49,083 bases of DNA from contig CAJURQ010000029.1 in assembly GCA_910588955.1 (NCBI GenBank), positions 1 through 49,083 on the forward strand. The letters are read 5' to 3'. Made by a program: the position numbers and the translations under genes. Under the pieces are notes generated by a model. The model worked only from the letters and a program-made list of their open reading frames with translations. It was not told where the DNA came from and did not search any database. This stretch comes from an uncultured Lachnospiraceae bacterium (lineage in GTDB: Bacteria; Bacillota; Clostridia; Lachnospirales; Lachnospiraceae). Within the stretch, counting starts at the first letter, position 1; the number at the start of each line of letters is the position of its first letter. Shown one piece after another: positions 1 to 9,500 of the stretch.

Positions 1-567
1 TTAATCTGCAGGAAAGCTGCGGTAGATGGGTACTTTATTTCGCCGCGGTACACAATATCGCAAATAATATTTGCGAGAGATTCATTAAGTAGTTACACAA
101 GAGCACAGGCAGAATACTTAGCACCTTGGGAGTCTGTGGACATAAGCAGAGTAGAAATGGTAGAAACATTATCATTGCCTGAGTACAGTGGGAGATTTCA
201 AAATGGTAAGATTGTTGTACCACTACCAGATAGAAATTGTAAAACTGTTGTTGACTGGATAATGAGAGGATACATTCTATGCAACAACGAAACTCCTGCA
301 AAACAGTTGGAAGTTAATGAGAACACTGTAAAATATATAGTAAATAATAAAACAATGAAAGAACTTATGAAGACAAGTGAAAGTGATGCAAAATTTTTGA
401 AAAATTTAGCATTACAGTATAAAGAGAAATCAAAAGAAGCTGAAGAATCTTTATTAAGGTCAGCAGACGACTTAGTAAGACAAACCAAGAGAACACAAAA
501 AGAAGTAAAACAAAAACAAAAAGAAATTGGTGGCATAAGAAAGATTTTTGACACATTTAATTGTTAA
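1..567 (+). CDS. Hypothetical protein, 5' truncated by window edge
   Basis: Frame 1 is open from base 1 to the TAA at 565-567 with no stop upstream, so the true start lies left of the window. The visible part is about 188 residues. A GTG at 136 could start a 143-aa product, but no ribosome site supports it. The last 80 residues are lysine- and glutamate-rich and should form a coiled coil (QKQKEIGGIRK near the end). I recognise no family. Codons are AT-rich, like other mobile-element cargo. A strong intrinsic terminator follows at 594-628. Confidence 0.5.
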   Translation, partial: LICRKAAVDGYFISPRYTISQIIFARDSLSSYTRAQAEYLAPWESVDISRVEMVETLSLPEYSGRFQNGKIVVPLPDRNCKTVVDWIMRGYILCNNETPAKQLEVNENTVKYIVNNKTMKELMKTSESDAKFLKNLALQYKEKSKEAEESLLRSADDLVRQTKRTQKEVKQKQKEIGGIRKIFDTFNC

Positions 568-593
568 CATTGTAACGCACAATCACCATAGAG

Positions 594-628
594 GAACATC
601 ACTCATTGCCAGTGATGTTCTTTTTTTT
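594..628 (+). terminator. Rho-independent terminator
   Basis: A perfect 10-bp stem (GAACATCACT / AGTGATGTTC) with a 7-nt loop is followed by eight T residues. It ends transcription of the truncated ORF that stops at 567. Confidence 0.9.
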
Positions 629-774
629 GCTCAATATTAGAATCAAAAGACCATTCCAAAAGCAATAAACAAATTCAGATAGCATTGTGGTAAAGGTGCA
701 AAGTAAAAACCACTGACAGCCAAAACAGCAATTATGTGATAGGAAAGCAAAAAATTTGATGGAGGGAAAGTGGA

Positions 775-1023
775 ATGTTTTACACACCGTTTCTTTATGA
801 GATGAATCAAATAAGGATAGGCATACGCACGAATGTCAGACCATCAGCCACAATGACTTTGTGCTTTAGAAGTCCTCATGCCTCATGTAAGACAGACAAC
901 TGGCTCGGCTGCAAGCTGCTCAGACTGTACACTGCTTATTACAAAAAAGTTATGCGGGAATCGGGAGGAAAATTCTGGGACACGGATACGGGGAAGCAGG
1001 AGAAAGACTTGTATAACACTTGA
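775..1023 (+). CDS. Small hypothetical protein
   Basis: An 82-aa ORF with a GGAGGGA-type ribosome site about 10 nt before its ATG. It has no recognised domain and its composition is only weakly protein-like. It is kept because of the ribosome site and the following small ORF 17 nt downstream. It could be spurious. Confidence 0.3.
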   Translation: MFYTPFLYEMNQIRIGIRTNVRPSATMTLCFRSPHASCKTDNWLGCKLLRLYTAYYKKVMRESGGKFWDTDTGKQEKDLYNT

Positions 1024-1040
1024 CGGAGGTAAACTGACAT

Positions 1041-1229
1041 ATGATGGGGATCAAATTAAAAAGTCAGCGTAGAGGTAACTGGATAGGCATAGCGATTGTT
1101 TATCCGAGTGGAGCAATGGAAACAGTCGCAATGATTCTGATGCCGCCGGACAATGACTGGCGTGCCACCATAGAATTTTATGACGAACTAATCAGATTAT
1201 ATAAAAAACGTCTCAGCAAATGTTTATAG
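1041..1229 (+). CDS. Small hypothetical protein
   Basis: A 62-aa ORF beginning ATGATG, with GGAGG about 12 nt upstream. The protein is basic at both ends with a hydrophobic middle (GIAIVYPSGAMETVAMILMP). No family is recognised. An intrinsic terminator at 1265-1300 lies 36 nt past the stop, which supports a real short transcription unit. It is probably cargo of the integrated element. Confidence 0.4.
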   Translation: MMGIKLKSQRRGNWIGIAIVYPSGAMETVAMILMPPDNDWRATIEFYDELIRLYKKRLSKCL

Positions 1230-1264
1230 TTTCCAATGCTATCGGTATACAGCATTGACCGAAA

Positions 1265-1300
1265 AGAAAGCCTGCTCTCATATGCAAAGGCTTTCTTTTT
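1265..1300 (+). terminator. Rho-independent terminator
   Basis: A 9-bp perfect stem (AGAAAGCCT / AGGCTTTCT) with a 14-nt loop, followed by T residues to 1300. It closes the small-ORF unit ending at 1229. Confidence 0.85.
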
Positions 1301-1900
1301 GCGTGTATGACAATATTCCCAGAATAAAGAAAAGAGAGATTTTTATACAAACCTCTATTTCTCATTTTATGAAATGCCAAAAATGGATTTTAATATTATT
1401 TTATGAAAACACAAATTTTGAGCCATCGGGTAAGTTTTATTTTTTTGAAAAAGGAATGAAAAAAAGGGAGTTCCAAGGAGGTCAGCGCGCAGAAATGGAA
1501 AAGGTGGAGAAGATGGTGGAGAAAGTTTATCATTTTTCATTTGCCGGCATTGTCCGATGTGCAGACAACAATCCAATTTTTCAATTAACCCGAATAGCGG
1601 CATGGTTTATGGGGCATTGGTCAAGGAACAGGGATAGCGATAGAGTAACAGGATAGACAATCACAATTCACCCAACGTAAATATCAACCATGCCACAATC
1701 TGAAATATCAGCCGACTCCTAAAGAAAAATCACCGATACATACCGAATCAGTCGGTCTCGTCACGCCGCGGTCTGACCTTTTTGCAAAAAACTTCGCCTC
1801 GTCCGTGTTCAGCGCGGACTCGTATCCCTAAAACAGGGGGATATAGAAACAGGGCTTATGGATATAGGTGTTATCTTTTTATATTTTGGAGGTAACACTT
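1301..1900. other. 600-bp stretch without a convincing gene
   Basis: A 133-aa open frame spans 1255-1656, but it overlaps the terminator and lacks a ribosome site at its start. I see no tRNA and no complete regulatory module. Short GC-rich self-complementary segments at 1755-1790 could fold. In an integrated element this could hold transfer or recombination sites, but nothing in the sequence proves that. Confidence 0.4.
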
Positions 1901-2218
1901 ATGTACTACAGCGGGGCAGATTCAGAACAGGTAAATAGTGCAGAATACGGGAAATCAAAGCCACATAACTATGTAAAGAGTAATCGGCTAAGAGATGTTT
2001 ACATGGATTTAGGAACAGAGAACAAAATAGTTTGTTCGTTAACGTATCAAAACAGGCAAGTGCAGGTTACGCTTGCATTTCCAGAACAGACAGACACGAA
2101 AGCGGAGCAGGATTTTGTCAGCAGGCTCAAAATGGTTTATCTTGAAAAAATCAAAACAGAGGCTTGCCAAAAGGGGAATTTGGCGTTACCATCTCCCACC
2201 ACGAAGGAAAAGGACTAA
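1901..2218 (+). CDS. TnpW-like small transposon protein (tentative)
   Basis: The ATG at 1901 follows GGAGG with good spacing, giving 105 aa; upstream codons from 1868 are in frame but have no ribosome site. The core (VCSLTYQNRQVQVTLAFPEQ, then a helical stretch ending in LEKIK) resembles my memory of small TnpW-type proteins encoded just before serine recombinases in clostridial elements. It stops 20 nt before the recombinase start, and the recombinase ribosome site lies in that gap, so the two are probably co-transcribed. Function is unknown. Confidence 0.5.
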   Translation: MYYSGADSEQVNSAEYGKSKPHNYVKSNRLRDVYMDLGTENKIVCSLTYQNRQVQVTLAFPEQTDTKAEQDFVSRLKMVYLEKIKTEACQKGNLALPSPTTKEKD

Positions 2219-2238
2219 GGAAATGGAGGAAAATGGTC

Positions 2239-3909
2239 ATGCCTAAAAAAGTGAGAACCTTGTTGAGAGTATCATCAAAGCAACAGTTACATGATGACGA
2301 CATACCCATGCAGAGGGCGGAGGCGAAGCAGTACATAGCCAGGCGCGATGACTGGGAGTTTGACAGGGAGTATATTGAAAAAGCGGTATCGGCATACAAG
2401 AACAATGTGGAGGAACGGGAAGTTTTGCAGGAAATACTGTCGGATGCCCGTGACCATCAGTTTGATGTTCTGCTCACCTATATGTCGGACAGGATCGGCA
2501 GGCAGGAAGAATACAGCTTCTATGTCGCCACACTGAATCAGCTCGGCATAGAGGTCTGGACAATCAAGGACGGTCAGTTAAAAACAGAGGAACATATAGA
2601 CAAACTGTTAAACTATATCCGATTCTGGCAGAACGAGGGGGAAAGCAAAAAGACAAGTATGCGTGTGAAAGATACGCAGAAAGAGTTGGTAAAGTCTGGA
2701 AAGTTTGTGGGTGGAAAAGCGCCATACGGCTATCGGTTAGTCCCTTCCGGCATGGTCAGCAATCACGGGAGGCTGCTCAAGAAACTTGAGATTGTGGAAG
2801 AAAATGCACGGGTAGTCAGATTGATATACAGTCTGGCAGTCAATAAAGGCATGGGATATGAGAAAATAGCGAATGAGTTAAATGCGCGAAACATTCCGGC
2901 GATTACGACAGACAAGTGGAAAGCAGGAACCATAAGAAGTATCTTGACAAACCCTGTCTATATGGGCTATCTGGCAATAAACAGGAGAATCAACCATAAC
3001 GGGTTTATCAGATTAGACAGGAAGGACTGGATTTATTCAGAGGAACAGATACCGGAACTTGTCATTGTTTCGCAGCAGACATGGGAGAAAGCGCAGGAAA
3101 TCAGAGAAGCCCGAAAAAATAAAATCAATACCTCAAAACAGATATCCGCTAAGGAGTATAAAGAGCAGTACAATGTGCCGTTTTCCACAAAAGGGAAACT
3201 TGCACTGATTGGTCTTGCCACTTGTGGATATTGCGGGAAACGCTTAAAGAACGGGAGTTATTGCAACCACTGGACGACAAAGGCGGGAGAAAAGAAAATA
3301 TCCTACGCGGGCAGATATGTATGCCCGTCAAAATGTGAAAAGCGCAGCAGTTATTCGCAGAATTATCTGGAGGGGATCGTGTTTGGGGTGGTTGAAACTT
3401 ATATGGAGCATCTGAGATCCATAGATATCACGGAAGAAATAGAAAAAATGCAAAGTCAGCAAAGACAGGGCATAGAGAAGGAACTGGGAACCATTCATAA
3501 AAAACAACAAACCTTACAAACAGATATCCGAACACTGGAAGAAAAGATACCAGAAGCAATCAGAGGGGAATATTATTTCAGTGCCGAGAAACTTTCTGCC
3601 ATGATCAAGGAAAAGGAACAGGAAATGGTGGCGTTAGACAAAGAAGCGGAACAGGCAAAGAACAGGCTGTCACAGGTGGTAAATCAAAATAGCGATATGG
3701 AGAAGTTTATCACCATGGTGCCAAATTGGAAGGAGGAATTTCAAAATGCAGATACGCAGACCAAAAAGATGTTGCTTTCTGCCCTCATTGACCAAATAGA
3801 GGTAAAAAACGATGATATCAATATCAAATTTAGGATACGTCTGGAGGACTTTGTTTTACCTGAAAGTATTGGTTTACCTACCACTCAGTGTAGACGCGGT
3901 TTAAGGTAA
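2239..3909 (+). CDS. Large serine recombinase (site-specific integrase)
   Basis: 556 aa from the ATG at 2239, which sits 8 nt after GGAGGA; the frame stays open upstream but lacks a ribosome site. The N-terminal resolvase domain begins TLLRVSSKQ, with the expected catalytic serine at residue 12. A recombinase domain follows with motifs such as GGKAPYGYR and SILTNPVYMGYL. Next comes a zinc ribbon (CGYCG, later CPSKC), then a coiled coil around residues 420-510. It would insert and excise the element by serine-linked strand exchange at short att cores. The last residues (about QCRRGLR) are encoded past the junction, by DNA belonging to the disrupted host gene on the other strand, so the stop codon seems to be supplied by the target. 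Confidence 0.92.
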   Translation: MPKKVRTLLRVSSKQQLHDDDIPMQRAEAKQYIARRDDWEFDREYIEKAVSAYKNNVEEREVLQEILSDARDHQFDVLLTYMSDRIGRQEEYSFYVATLNQLGIEVWTIKDGQLKTEEHIDKLLNYIRFWQNEGESKKTSMRVKDTQKELVKSGKFVGGKAPYGYRLVPSGMVSNHGRLLKKLEIVEENARVVRLIYSLAVNKGMGYEKIANELNARNIPAITTDKWKAGTIRSILTNPVYMGYLAINRRINHNGFIRLDRKDWIYSEEQIPELVIVSQQTWEKAQEIREARKNKINTSKQISAKEYKEQYNVPFSTKGKLALIGLATCGYCGKRLKNGSYCNHWTTKAGEKKISYAGRYVCPSKCEKRSSYSQNYLEGIVFGVVETYMEHLRSIDITEEIEKMQSQQRQGIEKELGTIHKKQQTLQTDIRTLEEKIPEAIRGEYYFSAEKLSAMIKEKEQEMVALDKEAEQAKNRLSQVVNQNSDMEKFITMVPNWKEEFQNADTQTKKMLLSALIDQIEVKNDDINIKFRIRLEDFVLPESIGLPTTQCRRGLR

Positions 3910-3910
3910 A
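3866..3910. other. Probable element/chromosome junction (attR or attL)
   Basis: The recombinase frame (plus) and the host gene frame (minus) overlap tail to tail at 3878-3909. Read on minus, the host protein runs ...SFTLNRVYTEW and then stops. In relatives as I remember them, this motif continues for at least another hundred residues. The join therefore lies close to 3875-3885. Confidence 0.6.
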
Positions 3911-4594
3911 GGACATGATCGCCAGTGTGTTCGCGTAGATGGCGCTCTCCGGCCATGTAGCGTAGATTTCGGAGGACACCACATTTTTGATATAATCCCG
4001 ATAGCGCACATAGTAGTTGGGGGCGGTGGAGTCGTTAGGAACGCCGTCGTGCACGATGATGAACTCAGGTATCACCACGCGGCTTAGGACGATCTCGCCG
4101 GATTCATCCATGGGCTTGATCTCATCCTCGGGTATTTTGGGCGGATAGTCGCCGTAGAGGGTGTGGTCGGGGATGGCGATGATTTCCTCCGTGTCCCCGC
4201 TCGTCTCCGTTGGCGTCATCTCGATATTCTGGACGGCGGTCACGTCCGGCAGCACCTCCACGCCGGAAACGATAACGGGTTCATAGCCGGGAGCGCTGAC
4301 GGAAAGGGTGTACTCTGAGTAGGGCATGGGGGAGTTGGGGGTCAGGCTGTAGGAGAGGGGAGGCGTCTTTAAGTCCACCGTGTCAGTCTGTCCCGAGGAG
4401 TTTGTCTGCAGAGTTTCCAGTGTAGAATCCGGTTCACCGGTGAAGGAAATGGTAATCGTTGCGTTTTCTATCGGGATCAGTCCCACGTTTGCGGTGACGT
4501 TGATTTGCAGTCTGCCGACTGTATCGGAGCCTGTCGTTGCGTTTTCCTCAGTCTGTGTATACAGCAAAGCTGCATCCTTTTTGTTTTCATCCAT
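3878..4594 (-). pseudogene. Disrupted spore/peptidoglycan-binding protein, N-terminal part
   Basis: 238 codons remain. An N-terminal acidic stretch is followed by an Ig-like carboxypeptidase-regulatory fold (residues ~25-130; LQINVTANVGLIPIENATI, then VSAPGYEPVIVSGVEVLP). Then comes a conserved block with VVIPEFIIVHDGVPND, YYVRYRDYIKNVVSSEIY and SFTLNRVYTEW. I recall this block from Lachnospiraceae proteins that continue with a SpoIID/SleB-like region and C-terminal peptidoglycan-binding repeats; here the frame ends at TEW. The insertion of the serine-recombinase element explains the loss, and the missing half should lie at the element's other end. The ATG at 4594 has GAGGT upstream on minus. 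Whether the truncated product is made is unknown. Confidence 0.75.
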
Positions 4595-4698
4595 CTTGCT
4601 ACCTCATATCTGACAGGTATATGCTCTTACGGTTAGCATATGCGGAAGCGGGCGGTTTTGTGTATAGGATTGCCGATTTGTTGTTTCCTGCCCGGACC

Positions 4699-4727
4699 TT
4701 GACAAAATAAAAAGATTTCTTTAAAAT
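4699..4727 (+). promoter_or_regulatory. Promoter of the tetR-hydrolase pair
   Basis: TTGACA at 4699-4704 and TAAAAT at 4722-4727 are separated by 17 bp. The start point would fall about 45-50 nt before the regulator ATG. Confidence 0.8.
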
Positions 4728-4746
4728 GAAACAAGATTCATTTTAA
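4721..4746. promoter_or_regulatory. Perfect inverted-repeat operator for the TetR regulator
   Basis: Two 10-bp arms (TTAAAATGAA and TTCATTTTAA) flank 6 bp and overlap the -10 box. Arm length and position fit a TetR dimer that represses its own operon. Confidence 0.75.
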
Positions 4747-4781
4747 GTACAGGTGGTTGCGGGTATGACAGGGAGGGAATG

Positions 4782-5483
4782 ATGCCGAAGGTTACGGAAA
4801 AATACATTGCGGATAAAAAGAAACGGATAACAGACGCGGCATATGAGCTGTGTCTGCAAAAGACAGTCAGTACGGTCACCATGCAGGATATCATTGACAG
4901 GGTAGGCTTAAGTCAGGGCGGCATCTATCGCTTTTATAAGGATATCGATGAAATATTTGCTGATATGATCAGGCAGATGAGGGAGCGGGTCAGCATCAAG
5001 GGAAAAATCGACGAGATCCTGAAGCGGAAAGATGAGCTGTCGCCGCGGGAGATCACGAACCTGTTGTTTATGATGCTGGCGGACTTTATGGAAAGCGAGC
5101 TGATGGGCATTGAGAAGATTGATTTTGAACTCTCGGTTCTTGCTATGAATATGCCGCAAAGGATTGAAAAGATTATGGGTGGTCTTCCGGAAGTGGGGAA
5201 TATGGAATATCTGACCATACGCACTATGGAATATTTTCAGGAGCAGGCAGCACGGGGTAGAATCCATCCGAGTGTGAATGAGGAGGAGCTACTTGCGTTT
5301 ATCTCTTCCGCCTATGGCGGCATTCAGATGACTTGCATTGTAAACAACTGTTACCGGCATGAAAGGAACCCGCTTACAGCTCTGTATCAGCCGCGGGTTT
5401 TGTTGAAAACGCTGGCGCAGACGGTTAATCATTTGATCGGAGCGGACGGAGAGGACGAGACGAAAAAGGAGCATTCACTATGA
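4782..5483 (+). CDS. TetR/AcrR-family transcriptional regulator
   Basis: 233 aa from the second of two adjacent ATGs (4782), which has the better distance from GGGAGG at 4771-4776. The N-terminal helix-turn-helix is clear (VTMQDIIDRVGLSQGGIYRF, residues ~31-50), with the usual FYKDIDEIF continuation. The remainder is helical with no conserved motif, as expected for a ligand pocket. Its stop overlaps the next gene's start (ATGA at 5480-5483), so the two are translationally coupled. The perfect palindrome over its promoter suggests autorepression relieved by a ligand that the hydrolase may act on. The ligand cannot be read from sequence. Confidence 0.9.
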   Translation: MPKVTEKYIADKKKRITDAAYELCLQKTVSTVTMQDIIDRVGLSQGGIYRFYKDIDEIFADMIRQMRERVSIKGKIDEILKRKDELSPREITNLLFMMLADFMESELMGIEKIDFELSVLAMNMPQRIEKIMGGLPEVGNMEYLTIRTMEYFQEQAARGRIHPSVNEEELLAFISSAYGGIQMTCIVNNCYRHERNPLTALYQPRVLLKTLAQTVNHLIGADGEDETKKEHSL

Positions 5484-6451
5484 AAACAGAAAAGCAATAC
5501 ACAGAAGAATACGCGCGCATCGGGGGAATAGAGCAGTATCTGCTGCACTACCGCTCGAAGCCGGAGGACCCCGTCCTGCTCTTCATTCATGGAGGTCCGG
5601 GGCAGACGGAGAGTTTCTTTGCTTTCCTTGTGGAAGAATACGCAGAGCGCGATTACAATATCGTCTATTATGACCAGCGTGGCGCGGGAAAGACATGGCT
5701 GAGAAACAAAAAGAGCAGACCGGACACGGAGATATTGAAAAAGGATTTACTGGAGATAGTGCTATACTTGAAAAAGCAGTATGGCAAGGATAAAATCGGT
5801 GTTTTGGGACACTCATGGGGGAGCGTTCTGGGCAGCATGTTTGCGCTGGAACACCCGGAACATACACTGTGTTACATCGGGTGCGGACAGGTCATCGATA
5901 TCGTGGAAAACGAGCGAACCGGATACGCAATCCTCAAAGCGGCGATCGGGAAAGGCGCGAATAAACGGGATCAAAGGAAGCTGGAAAGGATCGGTGCATA
6001 TCCGCTGCCGCAGTTTGATTTAAAGGCTTACCGTAAGATGGGGCAGATTCGGAGTCTGCAGGGAAAGTATAAACTGGCGCAGGATTTTGGCAGGACAGTG
6101 ATCGATCTGTGGCGCCGTTCTCCCATCATGGGCATGAGAGACCTTGTCCCATTTGTGACAGGAATGTCAGTTAATATGCAGCTGATGCGGGAACTGATGA
6201 CCTATGATCTGCGGAAAAAGGGAAGCAGTTATCAGGTTCCTGTCTACTATGTGCTCGGAGAAAAGGACAGCCAGACGCCGATTGCGCTCAGTACGAAGTA
6301 TTTTGAAACTGTGCAGGCGCCGGATAAGAAGCTGTATCTGATTCCGGGTGCGGGTCATGCGCCGATGATTGATGATGTAGAGACTTACCGGCAGGTGGTG
6401 CGGGAGAGCGTCCGCCGCGCGCAGAGCCTTGCGGAAAGCGGCAAAGAGTGA
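5480..6451 (+). CDS. Alpha/beta hydrolase, proline iminopeptidase-like
   Basis: 323 aa, start overlapping the tetR stop, with AAGGAG upstream. Visible motifs are the oxyanion HGGPG (residues 37-41), YDQRGAGKT (64-72), the nucleophile elbow GHSWGS with Ser112, a likely acid Asp263 in GEKDSQTP, and His293 in GAGHAP. These are the hallmarks of the prolyl-aminopeptidase/epoxide-hydrolase branch. The lid region (~150-245) is helical and basic, consistent with a small substrate. No signal peptide is seen, so it is cytoplasmic. Coupling to a TetR regulator suggests an inducible detoxifying or peptide-trimming enzyme; the substrate is unknown. Confidence 0.88.
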   Translation: MKTEKQYTEEYARIGGIEQYLLHYRSKPEDPVLLFIHGGPGQTESFFAFLVEEYAERDYNIVYYDQRGAGKTWLRNKKSRPDTEILKKDLLEIVLYLKKQYGKDKIGVLGHSWGSVLGSMFALEHPEHTLCYIGCGQVIDIVENERTGYAILKAAIGKGANKRDQRKLERIGAYPLPQFDLKAYRKMGQIRSLQGKYKLAQDFGRTVIDLWRRSPIMGMRDLVPFVTGMSVNMQLMRELMTYDLRKKGSSYQVPVYYVLGEKDSQTPIALSTKYFETVQAPDKKLYLIPGAGHAPMIDDVETYRQVVRESVRRAQSLAESGKE

Positions 6452-6517
6452 GAAACGGATAGAAACCGGACAGCGGATTGACAGTCTGCATTCGGGAGAC
6501 AGGATATGCAATGAGGG

Positions 6518-6547
6518 TTGCACATGCCACCCGGAAAATGATATACT
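6518..6547 (+). promoter_or_regulatory. Promoter of the four-gene unknown operon
   Basis: TTGCAC at 6518-6523 and TATACT at 6542-6547 with an 18-bp spacer. The predicted start point, about 7 nt downstream, coincides with the ATG at 6554, which implies a very short or absent leader. Confidence 0.6.
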
Positions 6548-6553
6548 ATCGGT

Positions 6554-9500
6554 ATGATTGTGGATGAGATTTTAGAAGGCAAATTTCATACTGGTGACGG
6601 TTCTCTGGATTTTTCCTGCCCGCGCGTTACTCTGTCCCTTCAGGCAGACACGGTCTGCGAGGGCTCTTTTTTCGTGTACGGACCGGAGGGGATGGTGACG
6701 GAGGGGACGGTGACCGCCTCCGACCTTCGCATGACCTGTATCACGAAGCGTTTCGGCGGCAGCGAGGACGAGATTCTCTACCGCTTTGACGCGGCGGGAA
6801 TGGAGGCGGGGCAGGAAGTTTCCGGCTCATTTTTTGTCGTGTCAAACAGGGGGGAATATGAGCTGCCTTTTCAAGTGACGGTACTCTCGGATGAAATTGA
6901 CTCAAGCCTCGGGAAAATCCGAAACCTTTTCCACTTTACGAATCTGGCGAGAAGCAACTGGACAGAGGCGGTTTCGCTTTTTTATGATCCCTGTTTCAAA
7001 AAAGTTTTTACAGGGCACGACAGACTATATCTGGCGGCGTACAAGGGGCTTTGCGCGGTGCCGGGAAACGAGCATAATGTGGAGGAGTTCCTGCAGGAAA
7101 TCCACAAGAAAAAGCCGGTGGAATTTCTTCCCGAGGAAAGTGAGATAAGGCTGGAGGATCCGGCGGGGGACGCGCGGTATGCCCTCGTCATAAACAGGAA
7201 CGGCTGGGGCTATACGAGACTGCGGTTTCAGACGGAAGGGGAATTTCTAAGGCTGGAGGAGGAGTCGGCGGACGAGAGTTCTTTTGCGGACAATATTTAC
7301 CGGCTTTATTATGGAATAGATACGGAAAAGCTGCACAGCGGCACAAACTTGGGTGCGATTGTGCTTTTGCGGGAGAACGGGACGGTGCGGATTCCCGTCA
7401 CTGTGGTGCGGCGCGTGTCCGGGGCGAGGACGCTCGGCGCCAAGCGGGAAAAGAAACAGCTCACGGTGCAGCTTATGGAATACTATCAGGCACACCGCTT
7501 AAAGAAGATAGGGACGACGACATGGCTTGCGGAGACGGGAAAGCTTTTGACGCGCATGGAGCAGCTTGACGATAAGGACATCGCCGTAAAACTGTTCCGG
7601 GGGCAGCTTTTAATGTCTCAGGAGCGGGGTAACGAGGCGAAATGGCAGATAGAGAAGCTTCGGGATCAGGTGAACGCCATACGGGAAGAGAACCCGGCTC
7701 TCTGGTGCTACTACCTCTATCTGACTACGCTGATCAGCGAGGATGATTCGTACGTGGACGAGGTGGCGGAGACGGTTTCGCGGATTTACAGCCGGAGAAA
7801 GGGAGACTGGCGGATTGCGTGGCTTTTGCTTTACCTGTCGGAAGAGTATGTGGAGAGCGTTTCCCGCAGGTGGCTGCTTTTGGAGGAGCTGTTTATCCAT
7901 CACTGTACTTCTCCGATGATCTATATCGAGGCGTGGAACATTCTGTGCATGAATCCGGCAATGCTTCGTAAACTGGATCTCTTTGAGGAACAGGTGCTGA
8001 ACTATGCAGTCAAAAACGGCGTCATGCAGGAGGAAATCCTTCTGCAGGTGGTGTACCTTGCAGGGCAGAAGCGGGGGTATTCCGAGGGGATATTCCGTAT
8101 TCTGAAAGGCTGTTATGCGCTGATTCCCCACAAGGAGGTTCTGCATGAAATCTGCAGTCTGCTGATCAAGGGAAACCGCGGCGGGGAGGCATACTTTCCG
8201 TGGTTTCGCGCAGGTGTGGAGGAGAATCTGCGCATCACCAGACTTTATGAATATTATATGATGTCGCTTCCCAGAGGTTTTGACGGGGAGCTGCCGAAAA
8301 TGGTGCTTTTGTATTTTGCATACCGAAGTGATATGCACTATGAGGTCACGGCTTATCTCTATGCCTATGTATACAGGCGAAGGGAAACGTTGGCGGATAT
8401 TTATGTAAACTATATAGCGGCTATGGAGCGGTTTGTGTCAGAGCAGATCAGCAAGGGCAGGATCAACAGGGATCTCGCCTATCTCTATGAAAAGATACTG
8501 ACTCTTTCCATGATCGACGAACAGACCGCGCGGTCGCTCGTGTCCCTGCTTTTTATGCGGGAGGTCAGGACGGAGGCGGAGAATGCAAAAGAGGTGCTTC
8601 TCGCGTATGCTTGCCGGTCGGATATCAAGCGGTTCCCGATAACGGACGGCAGGGCTTTTGTGCCGGTCTACGACAACGACTGCCGGGTGCTTCTGGGAGA
8701 CGGCGAGGGGAACTTTTTTACGGAGGGTATGGCGTATTCCGTGGATGCGTTGATGAAGCCGGCCCGGCTTGCGCCGATGATCGCGCCTTTCGTGAGAAAT
8801 CATCTGGGCTATGCGGTTTATGCCTGCTATGCAAGACAGCATACGTTTGTGGTGCAGGAGGACAACGCGGATCTCTTTGCGCTGCTTTCCTCGTCGGAGC
8901 GGATAGAGGAAGAGGAAAAGAAGAAAATCTATCCCATGGTGGTAGACTTTTATTACGAAAAGGACAGAATGCGGGAGCTGGATGAATATTTGCTAACCTT
9001 GCACCCGGAGGATGTGAGCAGGCACGACAGGGGAAAGATCGTCCGTTTTCTCGTGAGCCGGGGGATGTATGAGGAGGCTGTCGAGTGGGTCAGACGCTTC
9101 GGTCCCTACGACATGGATGCGAAAACGTTGCTAAAGCTTGGCAGCAGGTTCTTGGATCTGACGGAGACGGAAGACGATCCGATGCTGACAGGGACCCTTC
9201 TCTATGTGGTGCAGAAGGGCAAGTACGACGACAACGTGCTCGACTATCTGGTGAAATGGTTTTCCGGGAGTATCAGGCAGATGCGGGATATATGGAAACT
9301 GGCGGAAGACTTCGGCGTGGACACTTACAGGCTGTGCGAGCGGATGCTTGTGCAGATGCTGTACACGGGTGTCCGGGTGGAGGAGTGTCTGGATATTTTC
9401 CGTTCCTACACGAAGAGCGGCGGCAGCGAGCGGATCAGGGCGGCATTTGTGTCGGCGTGTTGCTATGACGATGTGGTGAAAGAGGAGCCGGCGGACCCCT

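Larger units (their letters stand above)
1..3890 (+). mobile_element. Right end of an integrated element (serine-recombinase type)
   Basis: Everything from the window start to about 3890 behaves as one foreign block. It has a truncated AT-rich gene, small orphan ORFs, a TnpW-like ORF and a large serine recombinase as the last gene. The block ends inside a minus-strand host gene whose reading frame stops right at the junction. Large serine recombinases typically lie at one end of the element they move. The left end lies outside the window, so size and cargo are unknown. The exact crossover base cannot be set from one end. Confidence 0.6.

Noticed and set aside
1255..1656. 133-aa open frame
   Set aside because: It starts inside a terminator region without a ribosome site, and the sequence has no protein-like conservation or pattern.
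1740..1790. GC-rich self-complementary patch as an oriT or terminator
   Set aside because: The pairing is imperfect, and no relaxase or other transfer gene is visible nearby to support an oriT.
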